This document shows positions 25,407 to 36,300 of a DNA stretch of 53,806 nucleotides, piece by piece; position 1 is the stretch's first letter, and each line of letters starts with the position of its first letter. A program made the translations under genes and the position numbers. The notes below the pieces were generated by a model. That model had not been told where the DNA came from. It searched no databases and worked only from the letters and a program-made list of their open reading frames with translations. The stretch covers positions 1 to 53,806 of the IMG/VR virus record IMGVR_UViG_3300030098_005088; one strand, 5' to 3'. Source of the DNA: a virus.

Positions 25407-26075
25407 ATGGCGAATTGGGCAAGTGCTAAATTAGCTGTAGACGTTTCAAAAGAAACAACCAGAGAAAAAAGAGAATACCAAGAAGCTATGGCTGAACGAG
25501 CTAGGCAGTCTCAAAGACAAGGACTATTTGGTTCTTTACTAGGTTTTTTAGGTGGAGCTTTTTTTGGACCATTAGGTTATCTTTTTGGTAATATGATAGG
25601 AACGGAAGCATATGATGCATATGATAATGCAGAAGATGCTTTTATAGGAATGGGTGGTAAGTTCAATCAAGCAGAAGCTGAACAACTAAATAGAAGTCTA
25701 AGTGATTATGATGACAAAGAGGACACTGATAAGTTATGGGGTTATGCTACTACAGCATTAACTTCTTACGCTATGTCTGGAGGTGATGATTGGACTAGTT
25801 TTGGTAAAGGCGAAGATGCTGCTAAAGGTTGGTTTACGGGAGGAAAAGAACAGGCTAAAGCGGCAGATCGAAATTTCTTTTCACATTTTGCTAAAAACCC
25901 TTCATTCTACAAATCAGTTACTGGAGGAGCAGGTGCAAATTGGGCAGCTCAAAACACGTTAGAAGTGCTTAAAACATTGAACTACTTTGATGATGAAGCT
26001 AAATGTATTGAGGGTGGTGGAACTTGGGATGCTGGAATGTCTACATGTTATAACGATGAAGAAGAAAAAAAATAG
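25407..26075 (+). CDS. Probable internal or ejection protein with Gly-zipper helix, 222 aa
   Basis: The 222-residue protein starts with a charged helix (SKETTREKREYQEAMAERAR), followed at about 36-64 by a Gly-rich hydrophobic segment (GSLLGFLGGAFFGPLGYLFG) that could insert into a membrane, then Asp/Gly-rich soluble parts and an acidic C-terminus with Cys residues (AKCIEGGGTWDAGMSTCYN). It opens the group of probable internal or ejected proteins and could help form a channel. Inference from composition and place. Confidence 0.6.
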   Translation: MANWASAKLAVDVSKETTREKREYQEAMAERARQSQRQGLFGSLLGFLGGAFFGPLGYLFGNMIGTEAYDAYDNAEDAFIGMGGKFNQAEAEQLNRSLSDYDDKEDTDKLWGYATTALTSYAMSGGDDWTSFGKGEDAAKGWFTGGKEQAKAADRNFFSHFAKNPSFYKSVTGGAGANWAAQNTLEVLKTLNYFDDEAKCIEGGGTWDAGMSTCYNDEEEKK

Positions 26076-26088
26076 TTAAGGATTAAAT

Positions 26089-26841
26089 ATGCCAGATAAT
26101 CAATCATATACAGCTTCAGAGCTGTTTAATGTATACACAGACCTAGCATCAGGCAATCAAGGCAGTTTTGCAGGATGGCTTGGTGTTGAAATGGGTTATG
26201 ATGGGAGTAGTGCTGATTTTAATGATAATTACGGCTCTTTTATCACTCAATTTGATCCTGATTTAGGTCTAAATACAGCTCTTCAGGAATACTATAATGC
26301 AACAGGAATAGATATTACAGGAATGTCTGCATTTGACAGAACAGAACTTTTAAATGGTATAAAATTTTCTCCAGATTCAGGTCAAGGAGGCATAATAGAT
26401 GCACTGTCTGTTCAGCTTGATCCAGGTAATATGGGGTCTATTAGAGATGAATATATCATAGCAGACAAAGAAGCTAAAAATGAATTTGACCAACAGGTAG
26501 CAAATACAAGAAATGAATATAAAGGCGCTTCTATAGATATAACAAATCAAAGAGCACAAGCTTCAGGTAGTACTGGAGGAGGCGGTGTTATGAAGAGTGG
26601 AGTTGGTAAAAGGCAGGTAGTTGACAATATATCTGCAGGAAATAAAATTGGCTCTACATTAACTGAAGCTCTTGAGGTAAGCAGAGAAGAAGCAGTAACA
26701 ACTATGGGAGCAGAACTAGAGTCTGCAAATCTTCAATTAAGAAATGCTGTTGGTACTCAAATTCAAGGTTGGTACAACAATGTAATGCAAGGGATAGATG
26801 CCTTGGCAAATGAAAATATATGGGGGGAGGATGACGGATAA
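26089..26841 (+). CDS. Unknown internal virion protein, 250 aa (possible paralogue of next gene)
   Basis: The 250-residue protein begins MPDNQSYTASELFNVY, which resembles the start of the next gene's product (MPDQQPNTAFEYWNM). The C-terminal half is a helical bundle with a Gly linker (GSTGGGGVMKSGVGKRQ). It overlaps the next gene as TAATG. Likely packaged or ejected; function not known. Confidence 0.62.
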   Translation: MPDNQSYTASELFNVYTDLASGNQGSFAGWLGVEMGYDGSSADFNDNYGSFITQFDPDLGLNTALQEYYNATGIDITGMSAFDRTELLNGIKFSPDSGQGGIIDALSVQLDPGNMGSIRDEYIIADKEAKNEFDQQVANTRNEYKGASIDITNQRAQASGSTGGGGVMKSGVGKRQVVDNISAGNKIGSTLTEALEVSREEAVTTMGAELESANLQLRNAVGTQIQGWYNNVMQGIDALANENIWGEDDG

Positions 26842-27692
26842 TGCCTGATCAACAGCCTAATACAGCTTTTGAATATTGGAACATGGCGACCACAGATTGG
26901 GAGAATTATTTATTAAATATTGCTTCTGACTTTGGAGGGTATAGTAATTTTATAGAAGATTACGGCATGTATATGGGTGCTCCAGATGATTATTTGTTTA
27001 ACCTATATAATGAGAAGATGCTTAATACTTATGAGACCTTAAATGAAAAGAAAGCTACTAATTTAAAGAAAATAGATATTAAAGATAGAGCTGATTTGCG
27101 TTCAGCTAGAGAGTCCTATAAAAATACTATGAAAAAAGTAGACACTCAGTTATCTAAGTTGGGCATTAAAAGTGGAGTTGCTGATAGGGTTGTTCAGGAT
27201 ACTACAAAATACAATGTAGAGAAAACACAAAGAACTAAAAATAAAAGAGATGTTGAAGTCAGGCAAGCTGAGGATGCATATAGAAAAGATTTTAAGAAAG
27301 CACAAATAACAAGGACAAAGGGACAATCTAAAGAAGTTGAAAGATGGTTCAGTTCTGCAATGGATGATGTCTCTAGATTAGCACAAGTTGGTGCCTTTTC
27401 TGATTTCCCTAATGCTCAAGATAACCCTATGATAACATTTGAAGATATGATTCAAAATGAAGCGTTTTATGAAGCATGGGGTGCTTGCGCTCCTCCTTGT
27501 CAACCTAGTTATTCAGGTTCTGGACCTAATGTACAGGTCACATGTACTTGTCCTGACTCTGGAGGTGGAGGAGGCGGCGGCGGTGGCACTGGCGGCTGGG
27601 TTCCTGGATGTAGTCATATAATTACTGGACAATGTATAGAATGTCCATCGAGTTCTTGCATTAATAGTTGCGGATCATGTAATGCAGCTTAA
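26841..27692 (+). CDS. Virion protein with poly-Gly and Cys-rich tail, 283 aa
   Basis: Residues 1-60 resemble the previous product; 60-160 are Lys/Asp-rich helices (ESYKNTMKKVDTQLSKLGI). From about 215 the protein changes to Cys-rich sequence (CAPPCQPSYSGS; CTCPD), a poly-Gly run (GGGGGGGGG) and more Cys (CIECPSSSCINSCGSC). Such tails could be metal- or disulphide-stabilised and outside the folded core. Function unknown; it is followed after a short gap by a 524-residue protein. Confidence 0.62.
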   Translation: MPDQQPNTAFEYWNMATTDWENYLLNIASDFGGYSNFIEDYGMYMGAPDDYLFNLYNEKMLNTYETLNEKKATNLKKIDIKDRADLRSARESYKNTMKKVDTQLSKLGIKSGVADRVVQDTTKYNVEKTQRTKNKRDVEVRQAEDAYRKDFKKAQITRTKGQSKEVERWFSSAMDDVSRLAQVGAFSDFPNAQDNPMITFEDMIQNEAFYEAWGACAPPCQPSYSGSGPNVQVTCTCPDSGGGGGGGGGTGGWVPGCSHIITGQCIECPSSSCINSCGSCNAA

Positions 27693-27742
27693 TATAATGA
27701 TGGGTGCTAATTCTAATATGAAAATAACTTTAAGGAGAAACA

Positions 27743-29317
27743 ATGTCAGATATGCAAGCTAAATTTATGGATGCTTTAACAGGCTTTATGAATATGAAGT
27801 CTAGGGAATTTATGCAAGAAGATGCGCAAAAGCATGAAGTTCAAATGCTTGCTTTAGAAATAGCTCTAAATCAAAATACAAAACAAATAAATAGTCTTGA
27901 AACTGAGTATAAAACACTTATGACTGACTACAAGGATAGAGGTGGTAATCTTTCTGGATTAATGGAAATTAATACAACTGGGAATGCTGCTGTACTAGAT
28001 ACTCAGAATACGGAAAAAAGTGCTGAACTTTTAAATTCAGTTCTTCAGGAAAAAAATGCATATGGTCAACAGTTAACTAACGCTATTAACCAAATACAGG
28101 AAAGGCTTGAACAATTTGATGCTGTCGACAAGTTATTAATAGATGTGGAACCTGGAGAAGATAATATATTCACTAAAGAAGATTTTTGGCAAGGATTAGA
28201 AAAGAATTTAGCAAATCAATTAAAGAAAGATAATAACCTTCCTATCAATTTTGCAGTTAATGCTATGGGAATGGATATAACATCAGCAAAGCCTGGAGAA
28301 GAAGCTAAAACAATTAACTACTTAGATAATTATGTAGAGAATATGACTAGCGCTGAAGGTGTTGCTGCAAGGAACGATGTTCTTATAGATAGAGAAAGAA
28401 AGAAATTAGCTTTAGATAAAGCTCGTAAGGAATCAGTCGTTTGGAATGACTCTGAAACAAATATAGTTCAATGGGAAAAAGATGTTAAGAGATTAGACCA
28501 AGGCATAGGTTCAATAATTAATCCTTATTCTAAGTTAATTAAAGGACAGCAATCATTTAAAAACTACACTATGGCTAAATTTAAAAGAGTTCAGTATGAA
28601 CAAGATCAAGGTAGCGATATGACTACTGATATGCTTCAGAAAGATAAAATGTACCAACAATTACTTGGTGCAGAAGGAGCTGCATTACAATCCTTAGCAG
28701 ATCCTCTTGCATTAGCTTTAGGTACTAATAATACTCAAGTTGCAGGACAAGAACTTTTAGAATGGGTAGGATTAGCTGATGCAGGTAAAAGCTCAGTATA
28801 TGAAGGTATGGCAGGGGCATTAGAAGCAATGTATGCATATTATGATAAAATGGATGACAGCATGAAACCTCAGTATAGAAATGTAGTTCTTGCTAACTAT
28901 GGAATTGATTTATCTTCAGATGGATTTAAACAAAGCTTAGATATAGTAGGTCAATCTATGGTTGAAAGAGACAATAGAAGGAAAATGATACTGCAAGAAA
29001 CTATCAAGATGGGTAAAATTAATTCTAGTAATCCAGAGGCAGATATTGCTGAGTCTTGGTTCTTAGATACAATGGCTAAGAAAATGCCTGCTATACAAAT
29101 TACTATGTTAAATATATTAAAGAAATATGATTTGTATAAGGATATTACTCTTGATGATATAGATGCAGATGCTTTTCAGGCAGATTTATATAGTAAAATG
29201 AAATCAACAAATACTACGCCTGCTGAATTTGGTCCTCTATTAGAACAAATGCTAACTATGTTTCAATTAGATATAGAAAATGGCAAGGCTAAATATATAG
29301 GAGAAGGCAATGAGTAG
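27743..29317 (+). CDS. Internal virion protein, helical, 524 aa
   Basis: TAAGGAG lies before the ATG. The 524-residue protein is almost entirely helical with long Gln/Glu/Asn-rich segments (QEKNAYGQQLTNAINQIQER), no membrane span and no Cys-rich tail. It precedes two genes for even larger internal proteins and overlaps the next one by eight bases. Probably an ejected or core protein of the particle. I see no enzymatic motif. Confidence 0.65.
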   Translation: MSDMQAKFMDALTGFMNMKSREFMQEDAQKHEVQMLALEIALNQNTKQINSLETEYKTLMTDYKDRGGNLSGLMEINTTGNAAVLDTQNTEKSAELLNSVLQEKNAYGQQLTNAINQIQERLEQFDAVDKLLIDVEPGEDNIFTKEDFWQGLEKNLANQLKKDNNLPINFAVNAMGMDITSAKPGEEAKTINYLDNYVENMTSAEGVAARNDVLIDRERKKLALDKARKESVVWNDSETNIVQWEKDVKRLDQGIGSIINPYSKLIKGQQSFKNYTMAKFKRVQYEQDQGSDMTTDMLQKDKMYQQLLGAEGAALQSLADPLALALGTNNTQVAGQELLEWVGLADAGKSSVYEGMAGALEAMYAYYDKMDDSMKPQYRNVVLANYGIDLSSDGFKQSLDIVGQSMVERDNRRKMILQETIKMGKINSSNPEADIAESWFLDTMAKKMPAIQITMLNILKKYDLYKDITLDDIDADAFQADLYSKMKSTNTTPAEFGPLLEQMLTMFQLDIENGKAKYIGEGNE

Positions 29318-30350
29318 TTTTTTAATAAACACTATAGGCCGTTTTAATGCTCAAGGATATAGTGATGAATTGCTTGAGCTACAAGATGCCTCCACTATCA
29401 ATGAAGCTAAAGTAGATTTCTTAGTAAAAGAGGCAATTCAAAAAGGTTCTTCTAGAATTTTAGAATCTTCTGTAGCAGAATTAAGTCCCGCAGAACATAA
29501 TATGTTTACTAGCAAAGTAAAGGCTATAACTCAATTAAGAGAGAATCCTAGCTTTGTTTACTCGCAACAGAGGACAGGAGGCACTACGCTTACTAATAAT
29601 TATCATCCAGATTATACAGATGCTGAATATAGAGCGTTGTTTGATAACTATGATAAACTTTCTAACAAGATGTATGAGTATGATCAAAAAAACCTAGGTG
29701 GCTCAGGAGATGGATGGGAATATTTTAATAATTTGACATCTCAGCTTCAAACTGAAAAAAATATAGAAGCAAAGTTAGTTCAAAGAGAATCAGAGATACA
29801 TCAAGAATGGGTTTATGGAGAAGGTGCTACCAATCAATTGCAAGGATTTAAAAAAGGGGGACTTCCTGGAGCTATAGCAGACGTAGCAAGACTTGCAGTA
29901 TTTCCTTTTTATATGCTAGCTGACCTAGTTGAAAATGTAAAATATATTGGCGAAAGAGAGTATGATGAAGAAACAGATTTAGATGTATGGCATACTGCAG
30001 GACTTACTCCTGACCCATTAGAAGAATCGCCTAAATGGCAAGCATGGAAAACCGAGTGGAATGAGAATCAAGAAAGCATTAACAACACTGTCAATTTAAT
30101 ATCAGAAACCTTTTCTCCTACTATTGGAAATGAAGTAGAACAATTAGTTAATATTCAGACATCTATAGATAATAAAGGATTAGTACATTATAAGTACTTA
30201 GATGATGCATTAAATAATGCTGAAGAATATGGTTTAGAATTTAATGAAACTAGTGGATTATACGAGCTTAATCTCGAAATAGACAATATGAATCAAGTCC
30301 AATCTCTAGATACCGAGATTGATGACATTTTGAATAAATACAATAAGTAG
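29310..30350 (+). CDS. Internal virion protein, 346 aa
   Basis: GGAGAAGG precedes the ATG inside the previous gene's end. The 346-residue protein is mostly helical with an amphipathic hydrophobic stretch at about 186-210 (GLPGAIADVARLAVFPFYML) that could interact with membrane during ejection, and an acidic C-terminal half. It stands directly before the giant 3124-residue gene, suggesting that they act together in the particle. Confidence 0.62.
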   Translation: MSSFLINTIGRFNAQGYSDELLELQDASTINEAKVDFLVKEAIQKGSSRILESSVAELSPAEHNMFTSKVKAITQLRENPSFVYSQQRTGGTTLTNNYHPDYTDAEYRALFDNYDKLSNKMYEYDQKNLGGSGDGWEYFNNLTSQLQTEKNIEAKLVQRESEIHQEWVYGEGATNQLQGFKKGGLPGAIADVARLAVFPFYMLADLVENVKYIGEREYDEETDLDVWHTAGLTPDPLEESPKWQAWKTEWNENQESINNTVNLISETFSPTIGNEVEQLVNIQTSIDNKGLVHYKYLDDALNNAEEYGLEFNETSGLYELNLEIDNMNQVQSLDTEIDDILNKYNK

Positions 30351-30361
30351 CAAGGGGGCAA

Positions 30362-33300
30362 ATGAACTACGAAGAAGAGAATAGTCAATATGATTATTTA
30401 GCGAATCAACCATCTTATTTAGACCAACTTTCAGGGAATCAAGCTGGTGGAAGTTTAGAAGCATTAAAGCCTATTCAATATGATTCTATGCAGCAATGGA
30501 GAGTTTTTGACCCTCAAGGGTATCAGAGTGCGATAAGCCAACTTCAAGAAGAACAGGAACAATCTCAAGATCCTAATTATTTTTTAACAGACGATAAATA
30601 TATACCTGGAGTTTCAGACCTAACTACATTTGTAGGTAGTGCTTTATGGGGTGCTACTGAAGCTGTAAGCATGGGAGCTTTAACAGCACTAAATCAATCT
30701 TACAGAGGTGAAATAGGCAAGTCTTTTGGCTATGAGGCTTGGGAAAATGCAGCTGTATCAGGTAAAGCTGGATATTTAGCTGGAAGTATCCCTGCAAGTC
30801 TTTATACTTTAGGTTTAACAGGAAAAGGTTTAAGAGCTGCATCTGGGGCATTAGGAATTGGTCAAAAAACTTTAGCTAAATTTGGCGCAAAGCAAGTTGC
30901 AAAAGGAACTGATGATATACTATCTCAGGTAACTAAAGCAAGTGGAATGTCTGATGATGTTGCTACAGATGTATTTCAATTAGCTAATAAATCAATAAAA
31001 GAAGGAACAGACGAAGCTCTTGCTGCAGCTGAAACTTGGAAAACATCTAGTAGAATTAAAAAGAATCCTTTCGGAGATAGTGACTTACGGTTAGATATAC
31101 AAAATAGAACTAGGATTGCTATAAAAAGCAAGCTAGATGATATGGTAAAAGCTGGAGATGACGGAGCAGAATGGGCTGCAAAGGTGGGTGCAAATCCAAA
31201 TGCAATAGATAATATAGTTAATGAATCACTTAAACAAGCTCAGCAATATGGACATTTAGGAGCTGGGAACTTTTCAAGAGCTTTAGCTATTAAATTAGGA
31301 GATGGTAAGGCGGCTTCATATGTTGGAGATGCTGTTTATGAATCTATTCTACTAGCTACTCATTCAGCAGCTCATACAATTATAGGGAATTATAGTGCAG
31401 ATGCATTAGATTTATCTGAAGAAGAGTATCAGAGAAGAAGTTGGATGAAAGATGCCTTATTTAGTGCTGTTACTGGATGGTTCTTCCCTGCTGTTAGGAG
31501 GATAGGTGGAGGTAAAGATGTTCAAATAGCATGGGATGGTATGATACCTAGAGCCCAATCGGGATCTTTAAAAGATTTTCAGACAATGACTAAAGCTTTA
31601 TGGCAGAAACTTAACTCTCAACCAAAAGTTACATGGGATAACGCTGCTAAAACATTTGGAAAGGATAGTCAATTTACTCCTAAACAGGTTCAGACTATGC
31701 TAAGGAATATATATAATGCTAGTGGCAAAAGTGATGATGTTTTTAGAAATGCTGGTCCAGGTTTCAATATTTCCTTTTTAACCGATAGTAATGCTTTAAA
31801 TCATGCTAGTTCATTAAAAGCGTTGTATAATGCTTATAATTCAGTTACTAAAGATGCATTAAAGATAGCTGTCCCTATGATGAAAGAAATTGGAAAAGAT
31901 TTAACTCAATCAATGTTTAGAATGGTCCCTGGCACAGTAGTTATGAATGCTCATACATGGCATGAAACTGATTGGGATCACTATCCTGCAGACAAGATGG
32001 TAGTAGATGTTGTTACTGGTATGTTATTTATGAAAAGAAAACATAGAGCTCCAGGGGAAAAGTTGAAAGACTTTTATGGCTCAGGAGAATATACTGGTGC
32101 TGAACTTGCAAAATATGCTAAAACACTAGATATATTAAACTATGATAAAAAAACCTTAGATTATTACGCAGGAGTGTATAGCACTTTAGATGTAAATGAG
32201 CAACTGGCTAAGCAATTAGTAGGCAGAGCTAATAAATCTACTCAAGATAGAAGAGATTTAAGTGCTATGGTTGAAAAAGATAAGCTTAATAACATTAAAC
32301 TTGAAGAAGATATAACAACAAGAACTGCTAGAGGAGAAGATGTTAGAAGCTTTGAAGAGCATGGAGCATTAAATTATACTAAGAAAATACAAGAAGCTAA
32401 AAGATTAAGAGATCAAGGAAGAGATGCCGAAGCTAAGGCTATTGAACAGCAAGCAACTAAAGAATTAGCTGAATGGGATATAGCTAGAAAATTAGTAGCT
32501 TCTCTTGAATTAGGAGTAAGCAAAGAGTCAATCAGGCATATGACAGAGACTGAAGCTATAGACTTTATAAAAAAACTAAATTCTATTAAATGGAAAGGTA
32601 AAGAAGTTACTCATGAAAATGTAGATGATTTCTTAAGAGAAAGCAGAATAGCTGCAGTTAATGAAGTTACTGCTGATATACAAGGCTTAATGGAAGGTTA
32701 TATTAAAAATTCATTAAACGCTTTAGGTATGTGGAATGATGCTATGGTTCAAAAAGGGGGCCGTATTAACGTACATAAAGATGTTCTTGATGTTTTAGAT
32801 ATAGTTAATAAAGATATTAATCATGCAAAATCAGCAGAAGTACTAAAAGCAGTTCTTCATATGGCTGACAAGCTGAATATTATTAGGCTTGGAGAAGAGG
32901 GAATTAAATTTGAATCTTCAAGGAGAGAAAATCCTGTAGGTAAAGAAACTTTAGATTTACTTACTCAAGAATATAAAGCAGCTACTGACTTAATGCATGA
33001 TAAAGTGTTTAATGATGGCATGAGCAATTGGAGAAATGTAGTTCCAGGTAAAACTAAGGAAGGATTCTTAGATGTTAATATTCTAGCAGCAACTCCTATA
33101 TGGGATGCTATGCATACAAATATGCTTCATATGAGAAATGCTGTAGGATATGATTTAGTGACTGGCAGAAATCTAACTGGGATGAAGGATAACAGACTAG
33201 GAGAACTTCATGATAAAATAGACAGAGAACTGTATGAAGGGAATGCTAATGTAGCAATAAAAGATGTTCCTTCATCAAAAGATGTCCCTCATGTCCAAGA

Positions 33301-36300
33301 AGTTTTAGATTTTATAAATCATTACAATCAAGCAAGAAAGCTTACAGGAAGAGAAACAGGAACCAAAGAAATAGAATTTACGCAAGCAGAAAAATTCTTC
33401 CAAGAAGTAAAAGCTGAGACAGGTAGTATTTTCACGAATAAAGACCATTTTGCAGCCTTTAAAGACTATATGTACCAAGAGTACTTAACAGAAGTTACTG
33501 GAAGTGATTCTATTGGTAGAAGTTTGAGAAGAGCTGTGAATATGATTTTAGATAGAGATAATCCAATGGCTTTAAGGAATGATCAAAATGGAACTACTAC
33601 TATGCCTTCTTCTAAAGCATTAGAACAAGTGTTATTAGGAAATGTAAGTGAACAAGTAAGGCTTAGTGCTGCTCAAACTAAAGAAATTAGAGATTTAATA
33701 GAAATCTATAGACAGAATATTGAAAATACCCTAAAAGACAAAGGTAATATAATTAAGTTTTCAGATGATTTAATTTTGTCTGAAGCTTCTATATATACTA
33801 GAAAAGATTGGCAAAGACAGCTAACTAATATGGTAACCCAAATAGAAGGTGATAAGCTTTTTAGAATGGGTCATTTAATGAAGAATCTAGATATATTAAA
33901 AGGTTTAGTTGAGAATCCAATGTGGTCAGAAGTTGCTCATTACAAATCATTAAATGATATAGCAGCTAATAAGAAAGAAATAGAAGTTTTACAAAGAGAG
34001 TTTGCAGATTTAAGAATGAACACATTAAAGTTAGTAGAACTTATTTCTAATGCAGCTCAATATGGGGATGTTACTTTATTAAGAACAGCTTTAGACCAGC
34101 AGTTTAATTTAGAAAGAGCATTGGTTGAAGTGAATGAATTTACTGCCAATAAAAAAGCTTATGGCAGAGATACTACATTAGGCAGTCTAGCATCTCAGAT
34201 TGACGTAATGATAAAAGATATTATAAATAAAAGAAATGATAAACTAGGAATTGATAGCTATAATGATGTTCAGAAATTCATAGAAAGCCAGTCTGAGATA
34301 AATAGATATTCTGATAGTGCTGGTAGAATAGTAACTGAAAGACAAACAGTATCTGAGAATGTTTATTTAGATAGATACCAAGTAGGTGATAGAATGATGG
34401 ACATGCTTCGTGGTAATCTTAAATCTACATATGATAACTTTGATGGAGTTTCTGCAGCTGTTAAAGCTGTATTAAACAATCCTGCTATAAAAAATCAACC
34501 TTCACATATTAGAGAAGCTATACTTGAAAACTTAGATAAAATAGGATTAAATGAGCAGTCTTATATAACTCAAATTGTAGAGCCTCAATTAGCTCATCAT
34601 TGGAACGTAATTAAGAATACTAAGAAAGTTAAAGATGCTAACTTAACATATTCTCAATTTATCACTGATACATTTCAGTTGCTAACATCTAGTGGTGGTT
34701 CAAGTAGGATTCAAATAGCTACATATAAAGGTGGAGGTAAGTTAGATTTATCTACAGCTACTGTATCTAATTGGAATAAAGGATTCAATGCTCTTATTGA
34801 TGTATTTGGGTTTGATGCTTCGCCAGGTAGCTTTTTATTAGTTTCTCAAACACATGCAGCTCAAGGAAGATTAACTTCTAAATTAGATATGGCTACTATA
34901 GCTCAAATTAGAGCTGATTTGGGAGCGGGAATAGTCCCTAAGTTTAAAATGAGCGAACTATTAACTGCTGCAGAACAAAATGAACTTGCTAAGTTAATAT
35001 CTGGCAATGTCGTTGTTGGATCAGGTAGAAGAGGTGCTCCTCAGTATGGATTCTTTTCATTGGATTCTAAGACTATGGTTATGATTAATCATAATAAATA
35101 TAAAAGCATTATAGACCAATTTAGAAATCAAAACTCTGATGCTTACAATAGGTTTAAAGATGTATTGGGTCCTGAGACAGTAGAAGCATTCATAAGAGAT
35201 CATTTGAAGATAGATAAGGTTAATTTAACTAATCCTAACGAATCAGTAAATTCAGAGGTTATTGAAACTGTATTACGTGCAACAAGGCTTGCATTTGATA
35301 GACCTGACGTCTTAAGACAGTGGGCTAATGGAACTTTAGACCCTAATGATTTACCTAAAGTATTTAAATACTACAGCCTTTCTAGCCCTAAGAGTGGATT
35401 AGCATTAAATCAAAGAGTTTTAAAGCTAACAGATGCTTTTGTAGATAGAATGTTTGTAAATGACCCAGAATTAGTTCATATACGAGAGAAATACATGCAG
35501 CATAGGGTAGATGCACCTAAGCATAGAAAGTTCATAATATTTGATGAAAAAGACCCTAGCGGCAAAACTGGATTCTTTGATGCTTATACAAGGCATAGAG
35601 ATAGATTGGAAAGACAGCTTATTGAAGAATTTGGAATGTCTCCAGAAGTTGCTAAAGAAACAGCAACTAGGCTTGCAGAAAAAACTAAAGCTGAAAGCAA
35701 AAGTACTGTAGATGGTGAAGTATTTTTAAGCTTACCAGAAATGATATCAATGTTAGTGCCTAAAGGAGCTGACAAGAGTTGGTTCGTATGGGATAAAGGT
35801 GAAATAGTAGGATTTAATGTAGCTATTAAACCAGTAGTATCACATTCTGAAGTTAGCAAAAATGGTGCTATGACTGTAGTTATGGATAAAACAGCCTTTA
35901 AATTTGACCCAGTAATGGATAAAGCTATGAGAAACGCAGATGGTAAATATTGGACTGATTCAATAGCATTCAGGTCTGCTGTTAAAGTTGGTAAAAAATC
36001 TAATGGATGGGGACTTGAACCTACTGATATAGGAGTTGGAATTAAATTAGATACTCCTCTAGAGAAAGAATTAGGTGGAAGATTTAGTGATTGGAAAGAA
36101 GTTGTTGCAAAAGGGCTTGGAGCTTCTCCAAAAGGATTGATTAATCCTGGGATGGTAGAAGTAGATAGAGCTAACATATTGTTAAAATCTATCAGTGGCA
36201 AACATAAAGGATCAGTAAGTGTTGCTTATGGTAACTTTTTATCTAATGATGCTCAAAAAGTATTAGACAACTGGCTTGGAAGTACTGCTAATATATTTGA

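Noticed and set aside
27568-27594. Poly-Gly coding repeat as a CRISPR- or phase-variation-type repeat
   Set aside because: It is a simple in-frame run of Gly codons (mixed GGA, GGC and GGT) inside a gene; there is no spacing pattern and no homopolymer suited to slippage.
35584-36201. Minus-strand 205-codon frame inside the giant gene
   Set aside because: Lies fully inside a 9.4-kb co-directed gene with consistent codon use; no ribosome site pattern or promoter context; composition Ser/Leu/Pro-rich as expected for antisense frames.
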